A stretch of 64,000 nucleotides of DNA from Eudromia elegans (Eukaryota; Chordata; Aves; Tinamiformes; Tinamidae): positions 3,771-67,770 of the forward strand of contig PTEX01000280.1 in the NCBI GenBank assembly GCA_003342815.1. The letters run 5' to 3'. Below, in pieces: positions 43,901 through 58,900 of the stretch (position 1 is its first letter; every line of letters begins with the position of its first letter). Under the pieces are notes generated by a model, which saw nothing but the letters and a program-made list of their open reading frames with translations, did not search any database and was not told the DNA's origin. The position numbers and the translations under genes are program-made.

Positions 43901-46900
43901 GACAGCTAGTGATACAAGACAAGGTATGATTTGTTCTCCAAGTAGATTAATAATAAGATTAATGGTCCAAATTATGCAGCAACACAGATTTATTCCCCAG
44001 TTACTCTTCTCATTATTATATTTATATTCTATATTCTATTATTATATTTATATTTATATTATATTTATATATTTATATTCTATATTTATATTCTATGTTT
44101 ATATTTTATATTTATATAATAAATCTCAGATTTCAAGAATTCCTATATTGTCCATTCTAATCATCATCTATTTTTCTTTGGAGGTCACTACACAGAGTAC
44201 AAAGCAGAAAGTTAAATTAAAAATAGGCAACAAAAACAGATGCTTTAAATAAGCTTTAAGTAAAAGGATAAGTAACAGCTATTCAAATGCTTAGAGCAGT
44301 AAATCATTTGTCATTGAAGGTAATTTCATTATTTAGTGCAAGTTATAATTGATTTATGATGTGAGTTTGCCTGATGGATTCAAGTTTATTTCATTATGAC
44401 ATACTGATTTTTAAGCCTTTATTGTTTCAGATATGTTGTATATCTAATTCTGATGCACATTTGTTCTCCTACGAACAACAAAGAAAATGCTTTCCTCAAT
44501 TTTCTTCAGCTGAAAGAAAACACGGAAGGAAAGGTTATAGATGCACCTGCAGGTTTTGTAAAAAGTTCCCTGCTGTCATCAGCTTCAAAGATTCCTGCCA
44601 CGATGGGATGATAGAGCTTTTCTCCTGATCAATTTTCACATTATTCAATTTTCTTTGGAAAAGCAGTAACACACAATCCATGATACGCATAATAAGGTGA
44701 GGAGGTCGCCCCAATGTGCGGACAGTGGCAATATCTGCGGGTTTTATTGTCTATAAAGATCAAACAAAGGAAAAGAAAGCAATTATTGTGATTGCTCCTT
44801 TAACAAGGCATGAGGCACAAGTTCAGCCAAAGGAGTGGAAAAAATAGTATTAGTAAATTTATTATTAATTTAATTTAATAGCATTAAATTATTAAATATT
44901 TTATTAATATACATAATTAATATAATATAAATAAGTAATTATTAAATATGCCCTGTTAGATATAACTGAAGTGCAAAGGGTGCAAATCTAATACTATATC
45001 TTTTAATTGTAGGTTTCATCATGAGTCTAAAAGGACAGTATTGAAGTGTCCTTAGAGGACCAGGCACTTGAAAAGTAGCGTGTGCTGAAACACATTAAGA
45101 GCAGAAATCGCTGACAAAGCAACAGCCCTCTCCTAGAACACATACAATTTGGACAAAAGCTTTGCTTCTTTGCAGGTAGCTCGCTCAGCTACCTATACAC
45201 GGCAGTGACAAACCATATGTAATCAGTTATTGCAGTAGATATGGCACCTAAAGGTCATTCTTAGGCATCTAGTCTACTTCTCTTTTCACAGGGTTCGCAG
45301 TTACATTTAACATGTTGTTGATGGGGTTTGTTTGTTTGTTGTTTAACTTCTACTTATATACAGAAACTGCTATCTTTTTGCAGGAGAAAGAGCCACTAAG
45401 TCTTACTAGGCTTTGACAATTCATGCTTACACAAAAGGTATTTAATCTTGACATACATTAAAGAAAATGTTAAAATTTTTCTCTATCAGTTATGTTAAAT
45501 AACATTGACAATCCCAGAATATGTAAAAGTTGACTGGCATAACAAACTTTTTTTTTTTTTTTATCTGGGAATCGCATACATTTCAAGAAGAATTCCATTA
45601 AAGGAATCCATAGTGAAAATTAATGATTGCAGCCTATGACTTATGCAGTTCATTTCATGAAACATGCAGCCCCTACACAAACTTGTACAGAGAATTTTTT
45701 TAAAGTGAGTTCTGGAATGAGTGAATTGTGCGACTATAGCTACTTATGCTGATCAGCTCATTTTTGCGACAAATTCTTCCTTTTGTGAGTATGTAAACAA
45801 TTTATCATACTAAATGTAAGGATTTTAAGATTAAGCCAAACAAGTTTTCTCCATCGTGAAGTGTCATAAAAATAATTTTGCAGCACTTTGTGTATTAGAG
45901 AGCTTTTCATGTATTAATATCTAAAAACTCAAGAAGAGGAGTGTTGTTTCGGTTTGGTATCTTTGGCCAAAACCAATAGAGAAAATGCAATAAGATGTAG
46001 AACAGGACACCAGTGCTCTCATTATACCTAAGAACTTGGTCAACTATTATTGTTATTTTTTACTTTTTTGAGTTTTTTGTTTGAGTTTATTTTTTTTAAT
46101 CTTGTCTGAAACTAAGTATTGCAATTGTATAATCCAGATTAACTCTCCACTCTCATTGTCTATCATGCCACCAACTCTCATTCAAATATTTTCATTCTGT
46201 TCTTCAAGAATCAAGGTCAGAGAGTGTTAAGAACTACTCCCTCAAACTGGAGTCCTTTATCCAGAACGTCCAGAAAAACTTACAATTGATTGCTTCCAAC
46301 AGGATACACTGATGAATTATGACTCAGTTATCACCCTGTCCATGCCACTAAAGTGTTCAGTAAAGGGAATCTGGATTTTAGCTCTGCAATTGCAGCATCG
46401 CCCTGACACAGTTGCCAGGTTTTCTTGGGATGTAACTGCTCTCCTGTGAATATCTAGCCTGTCTTATTCTTAGAGAGACTCAAAACACAATTTTAGGTCA
46501 CTTCTGTTACTAGTACTTTTAGGAGTAGTAATCCTGCAAGGCAAAACAGCAGGTGGGCTTCTCATTTGAAGTAGCATAGAGAGTTGTAAAGAAAGATACA
46601 TCAAAATGAAAAAAAAAAAAAAAAATTCTTCCTGATTTCTGAGAGAATAGGAAGGTATCTCACAGCTTGATTTTTCTCAAACACTAGCTCACAAGCTTTG
46701 AGGTTTATTCATCACTCCTTCAGGAATTTCTTTCACCCCTGTTTGTTTCTTGACATGCCAGTTCCCTGCTTGTCTACAGTATTTGAGTTGTGTCAGCACT
46801 CGCTATTGCTATTGTGCCGAAAAACACTTGAAAACGAGATTCTCTCTTACTCAGACAAACACACATGAATATATATAAAGACCAATATAATATATTTTTT

Positions 46901-49900
46901 CCTTTACTAACAATGTATCATGTAAAGATCTCAGGAGAGTGGTATCACTCTATTCGCAAAGCTTCACAGAAAGAGCAGACTGAAAGAAAGTCTCATGGTA
47001 AATTTGAGTAACAAATCACCTCAGAAATCAGTAGAAATTTTCCCAGAGAAGGCAGAAAAGGTAGATGAGCAAATACAGTCAAAACACAATTCCCTTGGGA
47101 AAGCTTAAAACAAAACAGGAGATTCATATTCAGATGCAATGTTTTCACAGGGAAGGTACTAATGTCTTGATTCATTGCACTCGTGCTATGTTTCCTAACA
47201 GTCACAAGATTCTGCCATCAGTGTAATAGCAACCTGCAGTGCAAAGCATATCACAGTTTCCAGTCTTTCTTTTCCAGAAAGGTAAATCTTTCTCTCTGCT
47301 GCAAAACTGATTGCCTATTGAGTTTGGTAGAAGAAAAAGAAACCCACGGAAAATCAAAACAGAACATAAAAAAGTAAAATATGTATACAAACACTTCTTT
47401 TGTTGACTGACAAATTAGATGGTGTACCTATTGTTTTTTACTTTTTTCCAAGAAGCCCTTCTGTTTTCCAGTAAAAATGCTATTTTTTCAGTCCATGATT
47501 TTAATACTAACCTGTAAAGCTGCTTCTGCCTCTTCCAAAGCAGGCTTAGCAGCTTCCAGCTTTTCCTCAGCAATGGTTTTGTCGATTGAGATGCTATCCA
47601 CAATAGCTTGGGCTTTGTCTTTAACTTTCTGAACTTCACCTTTCACCTTCTCAGCAGCTTGTGCTTTTACTGTAACTTCTTTCAACACCTAGAATATGGG
47701 AGAACCCACACAACCAAATATTAAAGAAAATATGTAGCTGGAAGAACGTATTAATTTCTGTTGTAAAATTTCCTTTGTTGAACTCAAGTTCCAAAACCAG
47801 AATATTTGAACAAAATGGCTTTCATAGAAGCCACAGAAGTGGCTTTTACCACTTTACATTTTACAGATCCATTTTTCCCGATCTTAACTTTGTTTTATTC
47901 AATTACTCCTTTGCAAAATAAAAAATAAAAAGCATAGAATTAAAAAGCAATACATTTTGAAGGCTGCACATACCATGTCAGCTTTTTCATTGGCAACTTG
48001 AAGTTCCTTCTCTTTTACCTCCAGCTCTCTGCTTAGAGCAGCCACTGACTCAGAGGCCTCTTTCAATTTTTCCAGTCCAGTATTCATTCTGGAGTTAAAA
48101 TACAAAGCAAAAATCACGCAATTCCCTATGTAATTTACACTTACCGCTGCAGATTATTCCATTTGTAGAATGAATATATTACAAAAAAGATATTTTATAT
48201 CAAAAAAAAAAAAAAGAAACTTGTACAGAAAGCTTCTGTTGTCATCAGAACAAGGGAAGTGAACAATAAAGAATAACCCGAAAGGGACTGTGCAGTTTGA
48301 AATTTTCCTCACTTTCAACTTAAAGAGTATGTCTTCATTATTGCATTAATGCTATACAGTTTGGTTCCATATATGTTACAGTCCCTGTTGAGCTCCTGCC
48401 TGATATTCTGAGCATTTGAGACAAAGTTCTGCACTGTAGAAAGCATTTCTGATCACCAGAATCAGGTGATAAGGATAATAAAAACAGCATTAAAATTATT
48501 TAGGCTTTTGTCATCCTTCATTAAAAGGCTAACTCTTAAGCAGTCTTTTCTGTCTATTGAAGTGTCATAATCTCAGCACAGATGCTATAGACAAACTTAA
48601 GAGGTAAATTAAGAAAAGATATGCTTCACAGAGGAGACACAGAAAGATCAAAAGAGGCTGTTATTGCTAAGGCTAAGTAGTACTGGAACAGCTAAATACA
48701 GAAGTACAGGCAAAGAGTAACACCTACCAAAGCTGCTCAGACTCTGTAACTCAGGTTAAATGAAACAGATGGATGCACATCTTCATGGATGCACAATGAG
48801 GCACATCTGAGAAGTCAGATGCCAGAAAACTAGATCGAACCTCCCTGTTTTTCAAGTCTTTATGCATAACTACAGATTTCTTATTTGTATTGGCATTGAA
48901 GCCAGAGAATATTTCAAAGGGAAAAAAAATAGTCTCAGTCTTCTGTAAAGGCTCCCAATTCTGAATGCTACTTTTCTAAAATTAAGATTGTAATCCCTGA
49001 AGACTATTTGTATATTCCACTTAAGCAATTCTGACACGAAGTTAAATAAGAAAACAGATTTCATTAGTTTAGCAAAGTGTCAAAAAATGAGACTGAAAAT
49101 ATCAAAACTACTTTAATAGTTCTTCAGCAAAAGGTTCAGCAGACTAAATGAGGCTCCCAAGCCAAGAAGGCAAAAAATGCCAAGGGTAATGCTTGCTTAT
49201 TCATATCAAGACAGTACTATTTATCAAGGAAACAAAGCTTGCTACTTGGTAAATTAAATTCTATTTTGAACATATTATCATATCACATATAGTTCTGTTA
49301 ATCTTTTTACTAAATATATATGGATATAATGTATATCCACTTTATTTAACATTTTTCTCTTTCAAATATCACTGCTATATTTCCCCTTGAAAATTAGATA
49401 TTTTTAAAAATATACACCTAGAGCAACCAAGACCAAAAAGCAACAATTTTTGATCAGACTATAACCTTTACAACATTTTAGCCCCATTGGGAAACTTCAA
49501 AGGAAATTGCTGCTGTGCACAAACAAGTCAAGTGTTGATAAAAACATATGAGTATATAGCTAGCTTGGGAAGAAAACTACAGGAAACTAGTAGTAAGTTG
49601 AGCATTTTACCTGTTGGCTAACATCTGAACTTCTGAGTGTTTTTCTTTATATGTAACTTTATAACTCTGAATAAAGGACAGGTAGGACTTGGGGGTCACA
49701 TGTGTGGAACGCCTATATCTCTGGAAGTAATCAGAACACTTCTCTGCCACTCCATCCTGGAAGGAGCCCATACACTGCACTATTTCACTCTTTATCTCAC
49801 CAGTGCAGTCCATATCATATGAAGACAGGAAATGTTCAGATACTAAGAAAAAAAGAAAAAAAATACATTTAATATTCACAAAAAAAAAATCGCTGTAATT

Positions 49901-52900
49901 GATCCATTGATGGATCTCTGCCATCGATCTCTGTATCACTTATATGTACATATTAGGCTTGATATGTGGCTGAACTTTAAACAGCTTTTTTTTTTTTTTA
50001 AGATTTCACTGTGCAGCATTTGGTCTATTAAAAGAAGTTATTGATTACAACAGGCAGTAGTTGAAGAGAAGAGAAAACCTATGGAAGTCTTTATATACAT
50101 ATATATGTCTTTGGTAAACTGAAGTGCATCTTGCAAGACAGATGCACTGTCTTTTATAGGTCTAATTTAGAATATAAATAGTAATTATCCACTAGCTATT
50201 GACAGTTGTGACATGGGAAATCTATATTTCACATTGCATGCACAAGATACCACATCAGCTATCATTCAGCCTTCATTCCGCCCATCATTATTCCTAACAT
50301 TACTTTTTCCAGACTCCTCAGTACAATATATGGCCAAAGGTCTGGTGTTCTTTCACCTCATGAGTGTGCAATTGCTTTTTCTCTGTGAGTCTGTTAAACA
50401 ACTACCAGGAAAGGGGTAATCTCAGACTCCTTATCTCATTACTTGGCACCAGCACTTGTGATCAGCTGATCACAAAACAAGATCAAGATGGTGTAGGGAG
50501 ACTGACCGTAAGGCAACTAAGCCTACTACTAAACATATATAGCAGTTAGGCACTAGATCAGACATTCTTTAATACAGTACCCTATACAAACTCAGCAGCA
50601 CAGTCTTTCTCCAGAATTTATTATCTATCTAAGCTGTCCACTAGCTGGGATTCTAACATGCTTGTAAAATAAATGTTTATAATGTAGAGACTTAAAGAGA
50701 ATATAACATTCAGTTAAAGATATACTCCTCACTAGAAATTGTTAAATAATGATAAAGAAAGCAATGGGTGTCTTACATCTTCATGAAGGAAAGCATCATT
50801 GAACAAACATTTAAGGAAAGGAGATTCTTAGCTTTGTAAAATACTTCACAGAGAGAAGAGGTATATAGGAAATTCAAAATTCTGAGATTCTCCCCAAAGA
50901 ACCTTCAGGTCTATGTTTTGTGCAGGGTGGCTATTCATATTTTTTAATTTATTTTATTTATCTTTTATGAACATCTGCAACTGACATCTGTTGCAGATTA
51001 TATGAACAAATGCTTACAGATACATTTCACTTTAAATTCCTCAAATTATGTGTGACTTAGGGTAACTGGTTAACAAATGACAGTCTTTAACTATGTATGT
51101 GAAAAATCTAAAACCGAATTCTCTGGGACATCTTAGCAAGAATCACGGCTTCCTTTCATATTCTCCACTATATCAAAAGATAAGCACAGCTTCTATAAGC
51201 TTCAAAGACCAAGAAGAGGGCTGGTACCACCACAGAGTTTGATAGGGATCCTAAAGTCTCCAGTGTCTTTTGATGATACTTGATGATACACTTACATTTT
51301 AAGTTTCTTTTTAAATATATACTGTTTTAAAAATTGCTTCAGAAATACTTTGATGGGTTTTGCAGTAGCTAGTTTATACCCTTAATATGACAGAAATTGA
51401 ATTTACAGGAAAAGGTTTTATGGAGTAAAATATCAAAATAGGTAAAAAGATTGTGGAATGCTGCATTAAGATTGTTGCAGGTGTAACAATAATCACTTTC
51501 CTTAGTGGTATTTTCTCTATCAATGCCCTGAGCTATATATCAGAGGAGTTTTTCCTCAAACTATGTTTGATGACTTTCTTTCATTTGAAAGCAGCTCAAG
51601 AAACAAAAACTTCCTGAATGTTCGTCACAAAATTAAGGATCTGCCAAAGCAAAGACTTACCTGCCACCAGAGCATCCTTAGGCCACAGGCTGAACCAATC
51701 TATAGTGCATCCAGAAATGAGAGCAGGGAACTTCAAGGCTCTATTTCGGAACTTTTCACCCACTGGTGAAAAGCAAAGCACTACATGAAGGTTCTGACGG
51801 ACTCTGGCCATGAAGAAGTCATACAGACACTCACTGGTTGGAGGTCTACGTGGATGTGCCTTTTTGAAGGCAGGTATGAGATCACTAGTGATTTCATCTA
51901 TTTCATCCCGTGCAAATAAGTTTGAGACCTTTGAGGAGAGGAAAAAGAAATAAAAAAAAGATTATTGTTTTCATGCTTTAGGAGACAATCCAAAATAGAC
52001 TTCACAGTATGGGGTGCATTTAATATACAGCATTTCAGGAAGGAGCAAGCATTTCAGATACTAGAGTTATTCACATCACAATTTTAAATCAGAAATTTTA
52101 CTAGAGTGACTCAAACACACTGAAGTCTACCTTGCTATGAGAGTAGGCAACCATTCTGGACACAAGTTTACCATACAAAAACTGAATGAATATTTATGAG
52201 ATTTTTAATCTAACATATATGTATTTTTCAAACATCGATAATGCTCACTAAATTTAACACTTTAAAAAAATGCTATTATTATGTTCCTGGTAGTTTGTCA
52301 ACATATTTAAAAGGAACATCCAACTCAGACAATTTCTCTGTGTGGAATGATGATGCTCATTATAAATTTTAAAGTAGTTCTGCCACAGACTACAACATAG
52401 TAAAGTAGATTATTTCTATTTTTAACAATACAATGTTGTATTGTTAATGTTGTAGATATACTTGAGTTTTAGTTTGTAAAAATGTGCCCCTTGATATGTA
52501 AGAATACTGAGATGAAGTGAAATGAACAGAGATGAACAGTTATTTTGCTAATTAATTATAACAGTTGAAAAGCAGAAATACTATCATGAGAAAGTATCCT
52601 ACCTCTCCTGATGATAAAACATTATTCAGATATTCCAAGAAAGACTCATCTTTGATTTCATTGTCTATAAAAATAAAACATATGCCCTTCCCTTGCTGTC
52701 CTGCTATTCTGTACAGGAGTTTTAGATCTTCCATCAGGTTTGAAGTATTATATGATCTGTACAAAAAGAACAGTCCTATTTATATTCACAACTTTTTTAA
52801 AAAGTTAAAGCAAACAGAACCAGCAAACTTAAGTAGGAAAACAATGTATTTGAATTTAAAGCAAAGTGATGCAGACTATGCAGAATTTTTAATTCAGATC

Positions 52901-55900
52901 AGCTGGAGAAACAGCTCATATCAATGTCCTGTTAAACACCTAATGCTCACTTTTTCCCTTTCACATCAACCTCCCCTTCAAAAAAAAAAAATTAAGTCAG
53001 CATTATTAAGTCAGCATTATTATGACTATCATGCATTTTGAGGAACTAAATGAAACCATATAAAACCTCCAAATTAATATCTTTGAGCAGGTGAATAGGA
53101 GACATTGGATTAACAAAGGACAAATAATAGTATACAAGGAATATTCTTATTTTCCCAGATGTATCTGGGGACAAAGTTTTATAAGCTAGATCTTTCCATT
53201 TTATACTTTAGTTAGGAAAACATGGGAGTTTAATTTTAAAATAGTTTCAATAGGCTTAGTTCGTCCTTTGATAATGTAATGAGATTAAAGAAAAGCCAGC
53301 AGCAGGATCTAGCAGCATTAGTTATGGAAAGAGCAATACTTAAATTTCAGTTAATGCTCACCTTGTTAATGTGATCTGGAACGTATCATAGCCAGCTATG
53401 AAAGATGCCAGTCTTGTTAAGCTCTGCTTTCCTGAACCACCAACTCCAACTAAAAGAGCATTTCCACAGGGAGTGCAAATCACTCGAGAAATCTGTAAAA
53501 CAGCACAGCCTTTTATTGTTAAAATGTTTAAAAACTATCTGCCTCAAAATAGTACGCAGATGTGATAATAAAATTATATTAGAAGTGCAAAACAAACAAA
53601 CTTTAAATTCGAATTCAAGGATTCTTTAGAAACTCTTGAAAAAATCTAAAAACATTTGTACTTTCCAATACTTTCTGTTAACCTTCCAATACTACAGCAA
53701 CAACTCGATTCCATCCCTGTGAACCTGTTAACTTCAGTACAGTTCATCTCCCAATTCCAAAAAGACACAGGTAAATATCAACTGTTACAATCAGAGTATG
53801 ACAGATTAATTAAAAACTGGGAGGAAATTTTCCTTAGGTATGCCTCATCAGTTACCCTTCATATAGCATTTAGAAAGACAAATTTTCCCAGGACTATTAA
53901 ATTAATGAGAACTAGACCTAGAGTACTCTACAGTAAGTTATAATATGGCCTTTATAATTATTTTTCATAAACCTTAAATTCACTTGACTATAAAAATGCA
54001 CCATACTGTGGCATTGGCCACAGTAGAAGATCTCCCAGACAGATCTCCCCTTCTTTCTCATTTTACTATTTAACTTATAAAGCAAAAGGCCATATTCTAT
54101 ATTTCCCTTCCATTTTGGATCCGTACAGTGAAGGTATCTGTGCAATACAAAACAAGAAAATTTTCAATTCTGTGAACTACATGCAACAATTTTTCACTTT
54201 TTCCAATTTCTGAAGCTATTAAACACAGAGATATTAATTCCTAGGGATTTAAAAGTGCATATTTATCTATTGAGCCCAGTTTAGTTGTTATTGTCATAGC
54301 TGAATGTTTTACAAGCAAAATTAAACTTGAGAGGAAAGATTTAATCTAAGTATACTCACAATCAACCTGAGGAGGAAAAATAGTTTTTTATGCCACCTTC
54401 AGAATACTGCTGCTCCCTTTAATTGTGGATGCAAGATCTTTCTTGTGCAGAGGCTCACAAATATAAATCAAAAGCTTTGCTCTCCAGTATATCCTCATCC
54501 TCAGTTCCTTTAAGTGATGTTACCTTAGTCCAGATTAAGCAGCACTACCCTCACTGTGCTTAGCTAGTTTTCTCCTGGAAGCTGCCTCAGGTCTAGCAGA
54601 GGCATACAGCTAAGACAATTGATAGCTGCAAACACTAATTTCAAGAACAGAGGATCACAGAAGCAATATCTATTCATCTAATACAAGAGCAGGCTAAGCT
54701 ATTGTTTCAGGAGTCCAGCAGGGTGGACAGGCCAGGGAAGAGATGCCTTAAGATACAGGCGGCTCTTTAACGCTAGCAAAATAAGATTTTGGCTAGATTC
54801 TGCATTTTTTAGACGTTGACAAGAAATAAACTAGAAACTAGTAGTGAATGTCATGTCGACTTTACAATTTTCTTTGATAATTTCAGAGCAGATAATCATC
54901 GGCTTTGTGGTGAAAACCTTAAAACAAAGTGTCCAATTTTTCAATTGACAAGAATCCATCACAAAATTTTGAAAACTGCAGAGACTACATGTTGCCAACC
55001 ATAATTCAATTCACATTATTCACATACTTATTATAACATCTGTTAGGCTAATACAGTCCAATATTCTACAACCCTTCTATAGATCTTAAGAATTTATAAT
55101 AAGAAGATGACCTTCCTGTGCAACTTAGAAATAATATTTTTTAATTTAACAAAGAAATTTCTCCTTTGCAAGAAGTCTTTTCTGTGCAGACAATCCTACC
55201 AAGCTGAGCTGTGCTAAGAATTATGGTCAACTCCGTTCCATATTCAAAAGAAATGATCATACTGTGTCTTTACAAAGGAAGCCTGGGCTACATTTATTCC
55301 TGCTCAGCTCTGTCTTCACCTTCCTCAGCAACCAATTATGTCCAAACCTGAATTTAATTCCATTCATTCCAAAGAGAAGAAAGGCTCTCAGAAGAATTAA
55401 CAAGAAGAAAGGTCAAGAAAGAGTCAGAATACTTAGGAATGTGACCCTGCTCATGGTGATATGCAAAAGAATAAGCTCATACTTAGCGGGTTTTCAGGAA
55501 AGTTTTATTTTAATATCTGGTCACAGGTTGAAAGACAGAACATTTGATGGAGAAAATTGCTTGCTTCAATTTTAAAGGTAACGTAATTCAATTTGCACAC
55601 TTAGTTGGTAAACATAATCAAATTCACACCTGACCAAATAACAAGAGCAGTAACAAATTGCAACCCAGTAAGACTCTACCTTGACTAAATGAATCATAGC
55701 ATCCTCAAAGAAAACCATGTCCATTCCGGTACCACGGACTTTCTCATTGTATACTTGTAAAAACATATTTAAATGATCCCGTAGCTGATGAAAGGAGTGA
55801 ACAGGTTCATAGATTTTGGGCAGATCTGAATCAACTCCCTCTGTTTTTTCACCTAGAACAAAATAGCAAGTAAGAAAACCTTAGCAGTCTAACTGACTGA

Positions 55901-58900
55901 AGAAGATGCAATGTTGTGATAAGGAAATTAAAGTCTAATTTACCACCCAGAATTTGGTTTATTTATTATTCATAATATTCCATTTTAAATGTGCATATTA
56001 GAGTGCTGTCTATGTACTGGTTACAGGAGCATTAAGTTCTGCTACTTAATTTTTAAGAGCATAAACAAACAGAAAATAAGGAGCTTGCTTTATCTACTTT
56101 TGAGACTTGGACAGTAAATTCTAAAATCATTTAACTTAGGTGTTGGAAGTAAAAGTGGCACCAGTTAAGAAGTGTATATTAACAGCTCAGTTAAAAATGC
56201 ACATAATTGCTTTTGTAAAAGGAAAAACATTTCAAATTGATAAAATTGTTATAGTAGTGAAAAAACCTTACTAGCAAAGTGAGTAAGTACCATGCACAAA
56301 ATGTATATTCACAGTAAAAAGGCATATCTTTGTTTCAGCAAGGGATATGAAAGAAAATGTTAAACTCCTTCCCAAAGAGAAGGAGGAAATAGTGCTGCTG
56401 TCTCATCTTTCCACTCATAGGCATCAGTCATACCTAAAGCTGACATGCCTTTCACTAGCAAAAAGTGTTACGTCAAGCAAAGGAGAAAATCTTACTGGAA
56501 GGGTGCAGCAAGCACACACCACTTCACCCTCCTCTCCAGGAAAATATCTGAACACAGTAGGTTTGTGCTAACGCTCATATACACCTAGATCCACTGATTT
56601 CAAATTTTCATCCTCTATATGCTGCAGGATGTCTTCTTCCACTTACTGTAGAGCAGTCATCAATAAGAATTTGTTTTCTCCGGTCTTCATAAGCAAAAAT
56701 ATATAGTTTTCATAGTATTAAAAAAAAGCCAGAAGTTTAAACACATGAATTAAGTATTTACTTAACACTTAGTAATGCATTGGAAGGTGGGGGAAAGGAT
56801 AGGAGAGAGAGAAATAAAACCACCAACAGTGCTTATTTAGAGTGGTAGCTGTGACTCTCTTCTCATCTGATTTGTGTCTCCATTTGCTCCTGGCATACCT
56901 TTTTTGTTTGTTTGTTTTTTACAGATTAGCAAATCTCCAAGGTAAATATCTACATATATTTTGCTAAATCCTGAGACATACTCTAAGAAAATTGCCTTTT
57001 ACCACAGAACAAAATCCCTCAAAATATACAGGTTCATGCTGTTGCAAGTATCCTTTGTATTGCCTGAGGTAAGAGGAATTTCAAAGAAAATTTCTGAAAA
57101 GAAGCAGTATTTCAGGATTCTTCAGCTGTATGCTGTTCCTGTGTAAACAGTCTTTTTTTCAGCAACATCATATACAAATTATCTGAGTTCTTATTTTAAC
57201 CTGCAAAAACACTGATTAAACAGAAGGGCTAAACAGAAGGGCTATTTCCAGGTGGAAACAAGTCTCTTAAAAGCCAAATAAGCATTTAAACATGTGCTAG
57301 TAAGAAATTAATATATCAGAGAGTAAACTATATGGATGTTTTCACAGTTTTCCACCATTTAATTGAATTATATCAACTTCATCCTCTTCCTGCAGTTTTA
57401 TTATTAATGTCAAAAGACACCAAAATCAAGTATCAAGCTTGAGAAAGGGCAGACATTTAAATTATTTATAGAGGCAGCTGGTGTAATATATTATTTTGAA
57501 TCCTTCTCTACTCCTTTGGTTTAGAATCACAAGCAGCATAAAAATTAATGTCAAAACTAATTAATAAAAAGCATCTTTGAACACTCTGGGGAATCTCAAG
57601 AATACTAAACATTTTGGTAAAGCTTTGCTCTAAAAGCTGCTGTTCCAGCACTTTATCTTGGTTCTCCACTATCAGAGAACTATATTGTGACAGTAGATAT
57701 AGGACATATATGTCATTGCATCACTAAGTTAAGCACACAGTTATTCCAAATTAATATCAAATGTATTTATCGCTTTATGAACCCACAACTCCAGCTCCAG
57801 TTCTTTCTCTTACTAGTTATCATGAAGTGCTAAGACTATAAGCCTTAAATGAACAATTAAAACCAAAGAACAGTTGTTATTCTTTGCACTCAGAGCCAAA
57901 ACAGGAAGGAGTACTCAAGACTCTGCCTTAATCTTGAGGAGCAAACACATCCTTTCAAAATGGGGGTCTCCCACTTTGAAGATGCATCAGATTAAGTTTC
58001 CTGATAAAAATCCTATTACCATGGAGACATATTAAATAGTAACCAACAAGCAAGTTGTTTTCAGAAATACGGTGCTTCTTAACACACTTGTTTTTCAATT
58101 AAACATGATGATCTCTAGTGTGGTTTCAAATTTTCACATTAGAATTTGCTCTTTGCTTTCAACCATATGTATACTGGCTTACACTGCAGTCCTCTGCATT
58201 GCCCGAGTTTAACAACTGGGGCTTTTTCCAAAAAGCTTAAATGGCATTTGGCAGTTCATGTCAACCTTTTATTACTTCCACTATGCATCATTACAATCAC
58301 AGGGAGACAGACAAGTGAACCTCTGGGGGTTTAATAATGAACATCACTAAAAATCCAAACAACTGTCTAGCTCTTTTTCTTTTGCTATGACTAAGTGTCC
58401 CAGGTTATACAGCCACGTCAGGCGCACAGCATTTCGATTTAAAAGAATCAAGGACATCGTTCTAAGTCCTGTGGATAATTCAAGAGGTTTTACTCTATTT
58501 ACTCTAAGAATATTCATTCAAAGCAAAGGCATACATCACGTGTCTTTCCTAGAGAAAAGTGAATAAGTCCAGAGTCAGTACTCTTTCACCAGGTGCCTAA
58601 GGTATGGTAGCTTTTGTGCTATCCTACATCCAGTACTACAACAGCACCTCAATCATTTGTATCAGCCTTCCTTCACCTTATTAGAATAAAAGGCTCCTGC
58701 CCTTCCTTTATCAGTTTTGTCAGTTTGCTACATTGATGAAACCAGAACAAAGCAACTTAGATGCTACTTAGATGTACTACTTAGATGACCTGAATATGCA
58801 CAAGGACTTAAAATCCCACAAATATAAAGGTGTGCCACAGTCAGTGACTTTAATTCTGTTCTAAGTTGCTGGGCAGAACAGCCCTCCTTGGAGTATGGTC

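Noticed and set aside
53000-53022. ATTAAGTCAGCATT repeated twice, considered as the start of a repeat array
   Set aside because: Only two short copies, with no spacer pattern. A local slippage duplication in an intron.
58755-58790. Three ACTTAGATG words, considered as a tandem array
   Set aside because: Units are irregular and short. No array structure beyond them.
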